A model generated the notes under the pieces. That model ran no database searches and was not told the DNA's origin. It saw only the letters and a program-made list of their open reading frames with translations. A DNA stretch of 64,000 nt from DASWTL01 sp966250385 (GTDB lineage Bacteria > Bacteroidota > Bacteroidia > Sphingobacteriales > Sphingobacteriaceae): assembly GCA_966250385.1 (NCBI GenBank), contig CBINHC010000013.1:61634-125633 (forward strand). Direction: 5' to 3'. Numbering within the stretch: the first letter of the stretch is position 1; every line of letters starts with the position of its first letter. This document shows positions 1 through 8,937 of this stretch, piece after piece. The translations under genes were made by a program, and so were the position numbers.

Positions 1-1071
1 AATGCCGGCCTGAGCCTCGCAAGATACTATCATCCGGATGCCATTATCCTGGATATGCAGCTCCCCGTTATGGACGGATCGCAGGTGCTGCGCCACCTGA
101 AGAATGATCCGGACCTGCGCCACATCCCGGTTCAGGTCGTCTCGGGATATGACCGGGGCAAAGAAGGCTTCGAGCTCGGCGCATTCGATTTTGTAAAGAA
201 GCCGGTCAACCAGGCGGAGCTCAATTCGGCTTTCGGCCGGATCGAGGAGTTCATCAACCGCAAGCTGAAGAAGCTGCTCGTGGTTGAGGACAACCCTGCC
301 CAGAATATGGCGATCCGGGAGCTGATCGGGAACGGCGACGTGAAGTCCTATTCGGCCTATACCGGTGAGGAAGCCTACCAGATGCTCGTTAAAGACAGCT
401 TCGATTGCATCATCATCGACCTGGGACTGCCCGATATGGCCGGCATCGACCTGATGGAGAAACTGAAGGCTGATGAGCGTTTGCGTAAAGTGCCCGTCAT
501 CGTCTATACCGGCCAGGATCTGACCCGCGAGGAAACGGCGCGTCTGAACAAGCTGGCCAGCACGGTCGTACTGAAGACGGCCGATTCCAAGGAGCGGCTG
601 CTGGATGAGACGACACTCTTCCTGCATCGGGTCGAATCGAAACTGCCCAAGGAAAAACAGGAGATCATCCGGAAGCTGCACCGGACAGACGAAGTCCTGC
701 GCGATAAAAAGGTGCTGATCGTCGATGACGATATGCGGAACATCTACTCCCTGACCAATGCCCTGGAAGAGGAAGGCGTCCGCTGCATCACGGCGGAAAA
801 CGGCCGGTCCGCCCTGCAGATCCTTCGCGAGCAGCCGGATACGGATATCATCCTGATGGATGTGATGATGCCGGAGATGGATGGTTACGAAGCGACCCAG
901 GAGATCCGGAAGATCGCTAAATTCCAGAAACTGCCGATCATCGCCCTGACTGCAAAGGCGATGAAGGGTGACCGTGAGCGGTGCCTGGACGCCGGTATGT
1001 CCGATTATATAGCCAAACCGGTCAATATTGAGAAACTTCTTTCCCTGATGCGGGTTTGGCTTTATCGGTAG
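1..1071 (+). CDS. Multi-receiver C-terminal part of a hybrid histidine kinase (5' end outside window)
   Basis: The frame is open from base 1, so the start lies upstream; the first ATG at 55 falls inside a receiver domain and is not a real start. Three receiver (REC) modules follow one another: a truncated first one with phosphoacceptor Asp in ILDMQLPVMDG (about residue 18 of the visible part), a second beginning LLVVEDN with Asp in IIIDLGLPDM, and a third beginning VLIVDDD with Asp in ILMDVMMPEMDG and the conserved Lys in AKPVN. Three tandem C-terminal receivers are typical of large Bacteroidota hybrid kinases that carry HAMP/GAF sensors and a kinase core upstream; that upstream part is inferred. 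It is followed almost without gap by a single-domain receiver, so phosphotransfer within the operon is likely. Confidence 0.85.
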   Translation, partial: NAGLSLARYYHPDAIILDMQLPVMDGSQVLRHLKNDPDLRHIPVQVVSGYDRGKEGFELGAFDFVKKPVNQAELNSAFGRIEEFINRKLKKLLVVEDNPAQNMAIRELIGNGDVKSYSAYTGEEAYQMLVKDSFDCIIIDLGLPDMAGIDLMEKLKADERLRKVPVIVYTGQDLTREETARLNKLASTVVLKTADSKERLLDETTLFLHRVESKLPKEKQEIIRKLHRTDEVLRDKKVLIVDDDMRNIYSLTNALEEEGVRCITAENGRSALQILREQPDTDIILMDVMMPEMDGYEATQEIRKIAKFQKLPIIALTAKAMKGDRERCLDAGMSDYIAKPVNIEKLLSLMRVWLYR

Positions 1072-1076
1072 GGGAT

Positions 1077-1463
1077 ATGCAGAAATTGGAAGGACGCCGC
1101 ATTCTGATGGTGGACGATGATCCCCGGAATATCTTCGCACTGGCCAGCTACCTGGAGCACCAGGGAATCCTGGTCACGACGGCAGTCTCCGGTGAGGAGG
1201 CGCTCCGGATCCTGGCGGAGGCGCCCGGAACCGAGCTGGTCCTGATGGACATGATGATGCCCGAGATGGACGGCTTTGAGGCCATCCGGCGCATCCGCCA
1301 GGATCCGCAGTTACAGGCATTGCCGGTGATCGCAGTAACGGCCTGCGCGATGAAGGGAGACCGGGAGAAATGCCTGGAAGCGGGGGCTTCCGAGTATGTC
1401 TCAAAGCCGGTAAACCTGGCGGAACTGATGGATAAGATGGTGGAATTATTGGCTGAAAAATGA
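1077..1463 (+). CDS. Single-domain response regulator (CheY-like receiver)
   Basis: A 128-residue stand-alone receiver: acidic pocket in ILMVDDDPRN, phosphoacceptor Asp in VLMDMMMPEMDG, conserved Thr in AVTA and Lys in SKPVN. There is no output domain. I chose ATG 1077, preceded by a purine-rich GGTAGGGGAT, over an upstream in-frame alternative at 1056 that would overlap the preceding gene. The domain closely resembles the last receiver of the preceding hybrid kinase (both have the MDGxEAxxxIR and KGDRExCL patterns), suggesting duplication. It overlaps the cheR start by 4 bases, so the two are probably translationally coupled. Confidence 0.88.
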   Translation: MQKLEGRRILMVDDDPRNIFALASYLEHQGILVTTAVSGEEALRILAEAPGTELVLMDMMMPEMDGFEAIRRIRQDPQLQALPVIAVTACAMKGDREKCLEAGASEYVSKPVNLAELMDKMVELLAEK

Positions 1464-2272
1464 TCAGGACAGAAGAATTAAGTGCTTTGCTCGAGTCGAT
1501 CCGGTTTGTGTACGGATATGACTTTACGGAGTATGCCCAGGCCTCCGTTGCGCGCAGGGTGGACCATTATATCAAGTCCAGCCGGCTATCGGGAATGGAG
1601 GAACTGGGTAAGCTGCTGCTGAAGGATGAACGGGCCTTTGCCCACTTTGTCCAGGAGTTCACGGTGAATGTTACCGAGATGTTCAGGGATCCCACGTTTT
1701 TCCGGGCCCTGCGCGAGAAGGTCCTGCCGCGGCTGGGGACCTACCCGTTCATCAAGGTGTGGATCGCCGGCTGTTCAACCGGCGAGGAAGTGTATTCGGT
1801 CGCCATCCTGCTGAAGGAGGAGGGGTTGCTGGACCGGTCGCTGATTTATGCCACCGATATCAATCAGAAGGCGCTTCAGGCGGCCCGGGACGGCGTTTTC
1901 CACCTGGACCTGATGAAAAAGTATACGGCCAACTATCAGAAAGCCGGTGGAAAGTGTTCATTCTCGGATTATTATATGGCCAAATACGATTCGGCCCTGC
2001 TTGACCGGTCGCTGCGGCAGAATATCGTATTCTCGCCGCATAACCTGGCGATCGATGCGTCGTTCAACGAGTTTCAGCTGATCCTGTGCCGCAACGTTCT
2101 GATCTACTTTAATCAGAACCTGCAGAACAGGGCGATCAGCCTGTTTTATGAAAGCCTGTGCACGTTCGGTTTCCTGGCCCTGGGCAGCAAGGAGTCGCTG
2201 CTGTTCTCGGATAAGAAGAAACATTTCCAGGAGATCGACCGGCGCGAAAAGATATTTATCAAGGAAGATTAG
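1460..2272 (+). CDS. cheR: CheR-type protein-glutamate O-methyltransferase
   Basis: 270 residues, the usual CheR length. The N-terminal helical CheR domain ends in the diagnostic VTEMFRDPTFF motif, followed by the SAM-binding loop AGCSTGEEVYS, the acidic ATDIN strand end and the late motif ILCRNVLIYF. The family transfers methyl groups from S-adenosylmethionine to glutamates of chemoreceptors. Here it sits between receiver proteins and a CheB esterase, with no chemoreceptor, CheA or CheW in view, so the substrate may be a sensor kinase or a distant receptor. It overlaps the upstream receiver by 4 bases and is 14 bases from cheB. Confidence 0.93.
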   Translation: MIRTEELSALLESIRFVYGYDFTEYAQASVARRVDHYIKSSRLSGMEELGKLLLKDERAFAHFVQEFTVNVTEMFRDPTFFRALREKVLPRLGTYPFIKVWIAGCSTGEEVYSVAILLKEEGLLDRSLIYATDINQKALQAARDGVFHLDLMKKYTANYQKAGGKCSFSDYYMAKYDSALLDRSLRQNIVFSPHNLAIDASFNEFQLILCRNVLIYFNQNLQNRAISLFYESLCTFGFLALGSKESLLFSDKKKHFQEIDRREKIFIKED

Positions 2273-2286
2273 TCAGTGAGTAGCAC

Positions 2287-2862
2287 ATGAAATACGAAGC
2301 AGTGGTTATTGGCACATCAGCCGGCGGGTTAGCCGCGCTTACAACCATCCTTTCGGCCCTGCCTGCCGATTATCCGGTACCTGTTATCATCGTGCAGCAC
2401 CGGGCCCGGACCGAACCGACCCTGCTTGAGGAGGTATTGTCCTACAAAAGCAGGATCCGCATCGCCCAGGCCGACGAAAAGCAGGAGATCATGCCCGGCA
2501 CGGTTTATTTTGCCCCGGGGGACTATCATTTGCTCATCGAACAGAACCGCACGTTCTCGCTTTCCTTCGATCCGCCGGTCCATTACAGCCGGCCATCCAT
2601 TGACGTCCTGTTTGAATCAGCCGCCGCGGCTTACCAGAAGAAGCTGCTGGCCATCATCCTCACCGGTGCCAATTCGGACGGGTCGGACGGGATCCGGATG
2701 ATCCGGAGAATGGGAGGGACGACCGTAGCCCAGAAACCGGTCTCCGCCGCTCATCAGGCGATGCCGCAGGCGGCGGTCAATACCGGTTGTATCCAGCACA
2801 TCCTGGAGCTTGACGAGATCACCAAACTATTACTTGAAGCAGGAAAAACGGCGCGGGGATGA
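2287..2862 (+). CDS. cheB: CheB-type methylesterase domain protein, no receiver domain
   Basis: 191 residues covering only the catalytic CheB_methylest domain; classical CheB proteins carry an N-terminal receiver that is missing here. The catalytic triad is visible: Ser11 in GTSAGG, His38 in VQHRA and Asp131 in TGANSDGSDG. The enzyme hydrolyses methyl-glutamates (or deamidates glutamine) on receptors, reversing CheR. Without its own receiver it cannot be activated by intramolecular phosphorylation; activity may instead be set by one of the neighbouring stand-alone receivers (inference). Its last 4 bases overlap the start of the kinase gene at 2859. Confidence 0.92.
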   Translation: MKYEAVVIGTSAGGLAALTTILSALPADYPVPVIIVQHRARTEPTLLEEVLSYKSRIRIAQADEKQEIMPGTVYFAPGDYHLLIEQNRTFSLSFDPPVHYSRPSIDVLFESAAAAYQKKLLAIILTGANSDGSDGIRMIRRMGGTTVAQKPVSAAHQAMPQAAVNTGCIQHILELDEITKLLLEAGKTARG

Positions 2863-4721
2863 AGAAGGAGAAGGTCAATATCCTGATCGTAGATGACAAG
2901 CGGGCGAATATCTTCGCCATGGAACAGATGCTTGCCCGGCCTGACCGTCACTTTCTGACGGCAACCAACGGCAACGAAGCCCTTAAACTGGTGCTGAATG
3001 AGGAGATCTCGCTGATCATCCTGGATGTTCAGATGCCGGACATGGACGGCTTTGAAGTCGCCCAGATCATCAAGTCCAATAAGCGCACGCGGGACATTCC
3101 GATCATCTTTGCCTCGGCAGAGAAAAGGGAACGCCAGTTCATGGTCAAGGGGTTCGAGGAAGGGGCGATCGAATACCTGTATAAACCCCTTGATAAGGAT
3201 ATTACGCAGGCCAAAGTGGATGTGCTCCTGAGGCTCCAGCTTCAGAAAGTGGAGCTCCAGGAAAAAAATAATGCGCTGGAACGGTATGCCCTGCTGATCA
3301 ATAATTCAGCGGACCTGATCTGCATCATCAATCCCCAGACCCTGAAGTTCGAGGAAGTGAACCAGGCGGTGGAGCCGATGCTGGGCTACGCGCCCGGAGA
3401 GGTCCGAGACAGCTCCCTGCTGTTCTACCTGGCCGCAGAGTACCGGCCGGTCGTTGAGAAGCATGCCAGATCCATCCGGGAAAAGATCTCCTTTGAGACG
3501 CAGGTGTTCACCCGCACGCGAAGTATCCGGTGGTTCCAGTGGAACATCGTGAACAAGAACGGCCTCTGGTTTGCCAACGCCCGGGACATTACCACCTCCA
3601 AGGAGGTCGAGGAGATCAAAAGCTACCTGGCAACGGTCGTCAAGCAATCGCATGAGGCGGTATATCTGCTCAATCCCGAAGGGCGGATCATTTCATGGAA
3701 CCAGGGTGCAGAAAAGATCTACGGGTATTCCGAAGAGGAGGCTCTGCGTATGAATATCTGGAATATCGTGCCTGAATACCTGATCGGGCAATCCCATCAG
3801 GTCGTCAACAGTATCCTGAAGGGCAAGAAGATCCGGTCCCTGGAGACCAAGCGGATCACCCGGAACGGCCGGATCATCGACGTCAGCTTCTCGGCCGCCG
3901 TCATCACTGATGCGTCCCGAACGCTCCGGTCGGTCGCCATCACCGAAAGCGATATCACGCTCCAGAAGCAGGCGGAACAGGAAATCCGGCAGCTGAATGC
4001 TGACCTGCGGGCCAACGTGCAGCAGCTGGAAGTCACCAATAAGGAACTGGAGTCATTTTCGTACTCTGTATCCCATGACCTTCGCGCCCCGCTGCGCGCC
4101 ATCAACGGCTACGCCGGCATTATCAGGGAGGAATACCAGCAGTCCCTGGACGAGGAACACGGCCGGCTGCTGTCCATCATTGAGAACAACGCCCGTAAGA
4201 TGGGTATCCTGATTGACGAACTGCTGGCATTCTCCAAGATCGGCCGGAAGGAGGTCGTCAAGACAAGTATCCAGACACAGGATATGGTCCGGCAGATTAT
4301 CCGGGAGCTGGAGGGGACCTACCCGAAAACAGAGTGGAAGGTTCGTAAGCTGGCGCCAATCCAGGGTGATTACATCCTGGTCAACCAGTGCTTTGTCAAC
4401 CTCATTTCCAATGCGGCGAAATATTCTTCAGGCAAGCCGGACCCCTGTGTAGAGATCGGTTCCGAAAAGAACCAGCACGAACAGATCTTTTATGTGCGCG
4501 ATAACGGCGCCGGATTTAATATGGAGTATGCCGGCAAGCTGTTCGGGGTGTTCCAGCGGCTTCATTCCGATGCGGAGTTCGAGGGGACGGGGGTAGGCCT
4601 GGCGATCGCGCAGCGGATCGTCGTCAAGCACGGGGGACGGATCTGGGCCGAAGGCGAGACCGGCAAAGGCGCCACCTTTTATATCGCATTACCCATAGAA
4701 AAAAGCAATGAACCAAAATAA
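2859..4721 (+). CDS. REC-PAS-PAS hybrid sensor histidine kinase
   Basis: 620 residues. Order: receiver (about 5-122, Asp56 in IILDVQMP), coiled linker, PAS 1 (about 143-250), PAS 2 (about 262-375), short coiled coil, HisKA with phospho-His406 in SYSVSHDLRAPL, then HATPase_c with N box around Asn514-Asn518, G1 box DNGAGF (548-553) and G2 box GTGVGLAIA. No membrane segment is seen, so it is a soluble kinase that could receive phosphate at its N-terminal REC from another kinase and sense a ligand or redox state through PAS. It overlaps cheB by 4 bases and the next receiver by 14 bases. Confidence 0.92.
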   Translation: MKKEKVNILIVDDKRANIFAMEQMLARPDRHFLTATNGNEALKLVLNEEISLIILDVQMPDMDGFEVAQIIKSNKRTRDIPIIFASAEKRERQFMVKGFEEGAIEYLYKPLDKDITQAKVDVLLRLQLQKVELQEKNNALERYALLINNSADLICIINPQTLKFEEVNQAVEPMLGYAPGEVRDSSLLFYLAAEYRPVVEKHARSIREKISFETQVFTRTRSIRWFQWNIVNKNGLWFANARDITTSKEVEEIKSYLATVVKQSHEAVYLLNPEGRIISWNQGAEKIYGYSEEEALRMNIWNIVPEYLIGQSHQVVNSILKGKKIRSLETKRITRNGRIIDVSFSAAVITDASRTLRSVAITESDITLQKQAEQEIRQLNADLRANVQQLEVTNKELESFSYSVSHDLRAPLRAINGYAGIIREEYQQSLDEEHGRLLSIIENNARKMGILIDELLAFSKIGRKEVVKTSIQTQDMVRQIIRELEGTYPKTEWKVRKLAPIQGDYILVNQCFVNLISNAAKYSSGKPDPCVEIGSEKNQHEQIFYVRDNGAGFNMEYAGKLFGVFQRLHSDAEFEGTGVGLAIAQRIVVKHGGRIWAEGETGKGATFYIALPIEKSNEPK

Positions 4722-5163
4722 AACGGATATCCTGTTGATCGAAGACAATGCGGATGATGCCGGCCTGGTGATCCGAGCGCTCAGAAAGCATGACCCGGGT
4801 ACGTCAGTCCTGCACCTGAGCAACGGCGAGGAGGCGCTGGATTATCTCCTGCCGGACGGCGGATACCCGGAACCGGACCTCCGCGACCTTCCCAGGCTGA
4901 TCCTGCTGGACCTGAAGATGCCCAAGGTGGATGGCCTGGAATTGCTGAGCAGGATCAAGACGGACCAGCGGACGCGGGAAGTCCCCGTCGTGATGCTGAC
5001 CTCCTCCAACCAGAATTCGGATATCCTGGCGAGTTACAGGCTGGGTGCGAACAGCTATGTCGTCAAGCCCGTGGAGTTCGACGGCTTTGCGAAAGTAGTT
5101 GCGGCGATCAGCCAGTACTGGCTGCAGCTGAATCACAGCCCGCAGATTGAAAAGAACAATTAA
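4708..5163 (+). CDS. Single-domain response regulator of the Rcp1/phytochrome-regulator type
   Basis: 151-residue stand-alone receiver with LLIEDNADDAGL at the acidic pocket, phosphoacceptor Asp68 in LILLDLKMPKVDG and Lys in VVKPVEFDGF. The EDNxxDAxLxxRAL start and the insert after the third helix (LPDGGYPEPD) are typical of Rcp1-like regulators that pair with PAS or phytochrome kinases. It overlaps the upstream histidine kinase gene by 14 bases, so that kinase is the likely phosphate donor. There is no output domain; it could relay phosphate onward or regulate by protein contact. Confidence 0.9.
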   Translation: MNQNKTDILLIEDNADDAGLVIRALRKHDPGTSVLHLSNGEEALDYLLPDGGYPEPDLRDLPRLILLDLKMPKVDGLELLSRIKTDQRTREVPVVMLTSSNQNSDILASYRLGANSYVVKPVEFDGFAKVVAAISQYWLQLNHSPQIEKNN

Positions 5164-5214
5164 TACAAACCAGTTGCTGCCGGAATACCGGCAGCGGCCG
5201 ATGAACTGAAGAAG

Positions 5215-7794
5215 ATGGGACCTATTAAGATTTTGATTCTGGAACATGATCCGCATGATCTGGAATTGCTCGTACGGACGCTGAAGAAGAGTGATCTGGA
5301 ATATGAAAGCTCAGTTGCTGACAGTGAGGAGGCTTATGTTGCCGCGCTGCGCAGTTTCGATCCGGACATCGTCCTTTCGGATTTTTCGCTGCCGACGTTC
5401 GACGGATTGTCCGCTTTCCAGATCAAGATGAAGCTTCGTCCTGAAACGCCGTTTATCCTGGTTTCCGGTACCATCGGGGAGGAGCGGGCCGTCGACCTGA
5501 TCAAGATGGGAATTACCGATTACGCGCTGAAGGAAAAGATGTATGTCGTGCCGTTGAAGATCCGGAGGGCCCTGACCGAGGCGCAGGAACGCCGGGAAAA
5601 AGCGCGGGCGGAAAAAGAGCTGGAGTCCAGCCGGCAGCACCTTCAGAAGATCATGGACGGTTCGCTCGACCTGATCTGTACGATCGACCTGGACGGGATT
5701 TTTGTGAACGCAAGCGCGGCATCCGTGCAGATCCTCGGCTTCCCGCCGGAAGAACTGATCGGCATGCAGATTATGGACCTGGTCCATCCGGATGACCGGG
5801 AAATGGTCCGTTCATTCGTGGAGAACAGCGTTACGCATTTCGAACACCGGGTCCTCCGGAAGGACGGGTCTTATGTGCCGATATTCTGGAGCGTACGGTG
5901 GAATTATGAGGAGCGGATGTCATACCGCGTGGCACGCGACGTTTCGGCCATCAAGCAGGCGGAGCAGGAGCTTTCAGATCAGGATGCCCAGATCCGCAAC
6001 ATTCTGGAAAGTATTACCGACGGCTTTTATTCCGTCGACCGGAACTGGTGCGTACAGCACTGGAACAAGCAGGCGGAGAACCTCCTGGGAATAAAAAGGA
6101 CCGACGTCCTGGGCAAGAACCTATGGGATATTTTTCCGGACGCCGTCTCCATGGAATTCCACCGGATCTTCCGGGAGGTCCTGGAGGCAGGGAAAATGGC
6201 TTCCTTCGAAGAATTTTACCACCCGCTGAAGATGTGGGTCAGCGTGGATGCATACCGGTCGAAGGACGGCCTCTCGGTCTTCTTCAGGGACATCACGGAG
6301 TCGAAGCGGCAATCCGGTGTCAGCAATCTGGAACGGGAGGTCCTGAAAGTATATACCAGGCAGGGCAGCACCATCGAGGAAAGCATCCGGCTGTTGTTCG
6401 ACGGCATCCGGCAGATCCATCCGGATCTGATCTGCAGCATTCTGAAGAAAAGGGATGGGAAACTGATCTTCTGGAATTACTCGCAGCTGCCGCAGGTCTG
6501 CCGGGACGCCCTGGAGCCGGTCGATATCGAGGCGGAACACGGCGCATCCGGAGCGGCCGCCAGGCGGAAGGAAAAGGTTGTCGTGACGGATATAGCGACC
6601 AATCCCCTGTATGAGCGATACCGTTCGCAGACCAGCAACAGGGATCTGAAAGCCTGTACGGCATATCCCCTGCTGGATCCCTACCGTAATCTGCTGGGGA
6701 CGTTCTCGATCTATCTGGAGAGCCCGCGGGCGCTGACGCCGGCAGAAAGCGCAACCGTTGAACGCGCCCAGTACATCCTGGAGAATATCCTGGAAAACTT
6801 CTTTTCGGACAAGCGCCTGAAGGAAAGCGAAGCCAACTACCGGGTCCTTTTCCAGCAGAGCCCTTCACTGCTGATGGTCTTTGATCCGGATACCCTGCGG
6901 TTCCTGAACGTCAATGAGGCGGTCATCACGCACTACGGTTACAGCCGGGAAGAATTCCGCGAGATGACCATCCGGGACCTGCGAACGCCGGACGGACTGG
7001 TTGATCTGGAACACGTACTCCATACGTCGCTCAGGAAGCCCTATTTCGAGCTGATGACCGATCACCGGAAGAGGAACGGGGAGGAGATCCGGGTCCATGT
7101 GCGGAATACGGCCATCATCCTCAATGAGAAAGAGGTCCGCCTGGCACTGGTCACGGACATCACCGAAAAGACCCGGATCGAACGCGAACTTGAACTCTCC
7201 CAGCGCCGGTTCCGGGTCCTGGTCCAGGAAGGATCGGACCTGATCAGTATACTGGATCAGGATGGACACTATACGTATGTAAGTCCAGCCTACAAGGCGA
7301 TCTTCGGATACAATGCTGAGGACCTGAACAACGCCAATGCCTTTGAACTGGTGCATCCGGAGGACCGGGAACGCATCGCAGAGCAATTCCGGCAGGTGAA
7401 GTCCGTCCGGCGGATTAAGACGGAACCGTTCCGGTACCGGTGCGCCGACGGCCGGTACTGCTGGCTGGAATCGATCGCCACCAACCTGCTCAATGATCCA
7501 TCGGTCGGCGGTATTGTGATCAACTCAAGGGATATTACCGAGAGTCTGAATAATCTGAAGGCCATAGAGCGTCAGAACGAGCAGCTCAGGGAAATCGCCT
7601 GGATTCAGTCGCATATCGTCCGGGCGCCGGTGGCACGGATCATGGGGCTCGTGGACCTGTTGAATAATTATCGTGAAAACGAAAAGATCCAGGCAGAAAT
7701 GCTGGAACATATCGTAACCTCCGCCAATGAGCTGGACGGAGTGATCCGGAATATTGTACAAAAAACTGAAAAAGTCGATGGGCTCAGAAATTAA
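5215..7794 (+). CDS. REC-PAS-PAS-GAF-PAS-PAS sensor ending in a DHp-like helix, without ATPase domain
   Basis: 859 residues, soluble. Order as read: receiver (about 5-120, Asp56 in IVLSDFSLP), coil, PAS (about 145-255), PAS (about 262-370), GAF-like domain (about 385-530), PAS (about 545-660), PAS (about 667-785). The last 80 residues contain WIQSHIVRAPVARIMGLVDL, which resembles an H box with His800 and is followed by a second amphipathic helix, but the protein stops where the catalytic HATPase_c domain should begin. It may be a dimerising sensor or phosphotransfer acceptor acting with another kinase in the operon rather than an autonomous kinase (inference). A receiver gene overlaps its end by 17 bases. 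Confidence 0.85.
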   Translation: MGPIKILILEHDPHDLELLVRTLKKSDLEYESSVADSEEAYVAALRSFDPDIVLSDFSLPTFDGLSAFQIKMKLRPETPFILVSGTIGEERAVDLIKMGITDYALKEKMYVVPLKIRRALTEAQERREKARAEKELESSRQHLQKIMDGSLDLICTIDLDGIFVNASAASVQILGFPPEELIGMQIMDLVHPDDREMVRSFVENSVTHFEHRVLRKDGSYVPIFWSVRWNYEERMSYRVARDVSAIKQAEQELSDQDAQIRNILESITDGFYSVDRNWCVQHWNKQAENLLGIKRTDVLGKNLWDIFPDAVSMEFHRIFREVLEAGKMASFEEFYHPLKMWVSVDAYRSKDGLSVFFRDITESKRQSGVSNLEREVLKVYTRQGSTIEESIRLLFDGIRQIHPDLICSILKKRDGKLIFWNYSQLPQVCRDALEPVDIEAEHGASGAAARRKEKVVVTDIATNPLYERYRSQTSNRDLKACTAYPLLDPYRNLLGTFSIYLESPRALTPAESATVERAQYILENILENFFSDKRLKESEANYRVLFQQSPSLLMVFDPDTLRFLNVNEAVITHYGYSREEFREMTIRDLRTPDGLVDLEHVLHTSLRKPYFELMTDHRKRNGEEIRVHVRNTAIILNEKEVRLALVTDITEKTRIERELELSQRRFRVLVQEGSDLISILDQDGHYTYVSPAYKAIFGYNAEDLNNANAFELVHPEDRERIAEQFRQVKSVRRIKTEPFRYRCADGRYCWLESIATNLLNDPSVGGIVINSRDITESLNNLKAIERQNEQLREIAWIQSHIVRAPVARIMGLVDLLNNYRENEKIQAEMLEHIVTSANELDGVIRNIVQKTEKVDGLRN

Positions 7795-8170
7795 GGTATT
7801 GATCGTCGACGACGACGATGTGATCCTCTTTTTGCACGAGTTGATGATCAGGGACAGCGGCCTGAGCCAGACTGCCACCAGCTTCCTGACGGGACAGGCC
7901 GCCCTGGACCACCTGGATGCACACCGTTCCGGCACCGATCAGTTCCTCGTTTTACTGGATATCAATATGCCGGGAATATCCGGCTGGCAATTTCTGGAGA
8001 AACTGGAAGACATGCCATACAGGAACCGGGTGTCGGTTGTGCTGGTGACCTCTTCCATCGATTATGCCGACCACCAGCGGTCGGAGAATTACCCGGCGGT
8101 CATCGAATACATAGAAAAGCCCCTGACCCTTGAAACCTGCCGGCGTCTTCGTGAATTGATCCTGAAGTAG
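7778..8170 (+). CDS. Single-domain response regulator
   Basis: A 130-residue receiver: VLIVDDDDVILFLHE at the start, phosphoacceptor Asp in LVLLDINMPGISG, conserved Ser/Thr in LVTSS and Lys in IEKPLTLE. I use ATG 7778; an earlier TTG at 7754 is possible but would lengthen the overlap with the preceding gene. The NMPGxxGWxFL pattern is common in Bacteroidota receivers encoded right after PAS-rich proteins with the SHxxRAPxARI helix. This suggests a functional pair in which the upstream helix is the docking or phosphotransfer site. It is the last gene of the sensory operon. Confidence 0.87.
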   Translation: MGSEIKVLIVDDDDVILFLHELMIRDSGLSQTATSFLTGQAALDHLDAHRSGTDQFLVLLDINMPGISGWQFLEKLEDMPYRNRVSVVLVTSSIDYADHQRSENYPAVIEYIEKPLTLETCRRLRELILK

Positions 8171-8199
8171 CCGCCGGACAGCCATAGGCGAAACCAAAA

Positions 8200-8214
8200 A
8201 ACCCGGGCCGGGTT
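8200..8214. terminator. Palindrome after the sensory operon, possible terminator
   Basis: A 15-base palindrome (AACCCGG-G-CCGGGTT) preceded by a run of A lies 30 bases after the last receiver stop. The T-run expected of an intrinsic terminator is on the minus strand, so on the plus strand it would be a weak hairpin only. No minus-strand gene ends here. Confidence 0.3.
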
Positions 8215-8217
8215 GTA

Positions 8218-8931
8218 ATGGAAACGACCATGGTTATGAAAATTCTTATTGTACTGACTTCCCACGGGGAGCTGGGAAATACCGGCGAAAAGACCGGTTT
8301 CTGGATCGAAGAGTTTGCTGCACCTTATTATGTGTTCTACGATGCGGGGGCGGAGATCGTCCTGGCATCCCCACGGGGCGGCCAGCCGCCCATAGACCCC
8401 AAGAGCGATGCTCCCGAAAACCAGACGGAAGCTACAAAACGGTTCAAGGGGGACGATGCATTGCAGGCGCTGCTGGCGGATACCCGTAAACTTTCTGAGG
8501 TCTCCGCGTCCGATTTCGATGCGGTCTTCTTTCCCGGCGGGCACGGACCGCTCTGGGACCTTTCCTCGGATCCGGATTCCCTCCGGCTGATCGGGGATTT
8601 CTGGAAGAACGGGAAGCCTGTCGCGGCTGTTTGTCATGCCCCGGCGGTGTTGCTCAATGCCACGGATGAGACCGGTGCGCCGCTGGTACGGGGCCGGAAG
8701 GTAACCGGATTCGCGAATTCGGAAGAAGCTGCCGTGCAGCTCACCGACGTGGTACCGTTCCTGTTGGAAGATGAGCTGCGGAACCGTGGCGGACAATATT
8801 CAAAAACGGAAGACTGGGGAGTACATGTGGTGCGTGACGGACTGCTGATCACCGGGCAGAACCCGGCCTCCTCGGAAGAAGCTGCAGAGCAGTTGCTGGC
8901 ACTCCTTGAGGCCCGGCCGGTTAAGAGCTGA
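8218..8931 (+). CDS. DJ-1/PfpI-family protein, class I glutamine-amidotransferase-like (Hsp31-type)
   Basis: 237 residues with the nucleophile elbow AAVCHAP (Cys139-His140), an acidic partner near Glu31 and the FFPGGHGPLWDL strand-turn shared with Hsp31/HchA-like chaperone-glyoxalases. The length and the GFWIEEFAAPY segment match the short class of the DJ-1 superfamily often named type 1 glutamine amidotransferase domain protein. Likely role: detoxification of methylglyoxal or protein quality control under oxidative stress (family inference). In-frame ATGs at 8230 and 8236 are also possible starts. The gene is convergent with osmC, 6 bases apart. Confidence 0.9.
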   Translation: METTMVMKILIVLTSHGELGNTGEKTGFWIEEFAAPYYVFYDAGAEIVLASPRGGQPPIDPKSDAPENQTEATKRFKGDDALQALLADTRKLSEVSASDFDAVFFPGGHGPLWDLSSDPDSLRLIGDFWKNGKPVAAVCHAPAVLLNATDETGAPLVRGRKVTGFANSEEAAVQLTDVVPFLLEDELRNRGGQYSKTEDWGVHVVRDGLLITGQNPASSEEAAEQLLALLEARPVKS

Positions 8932-8937
8932 ACGGCC

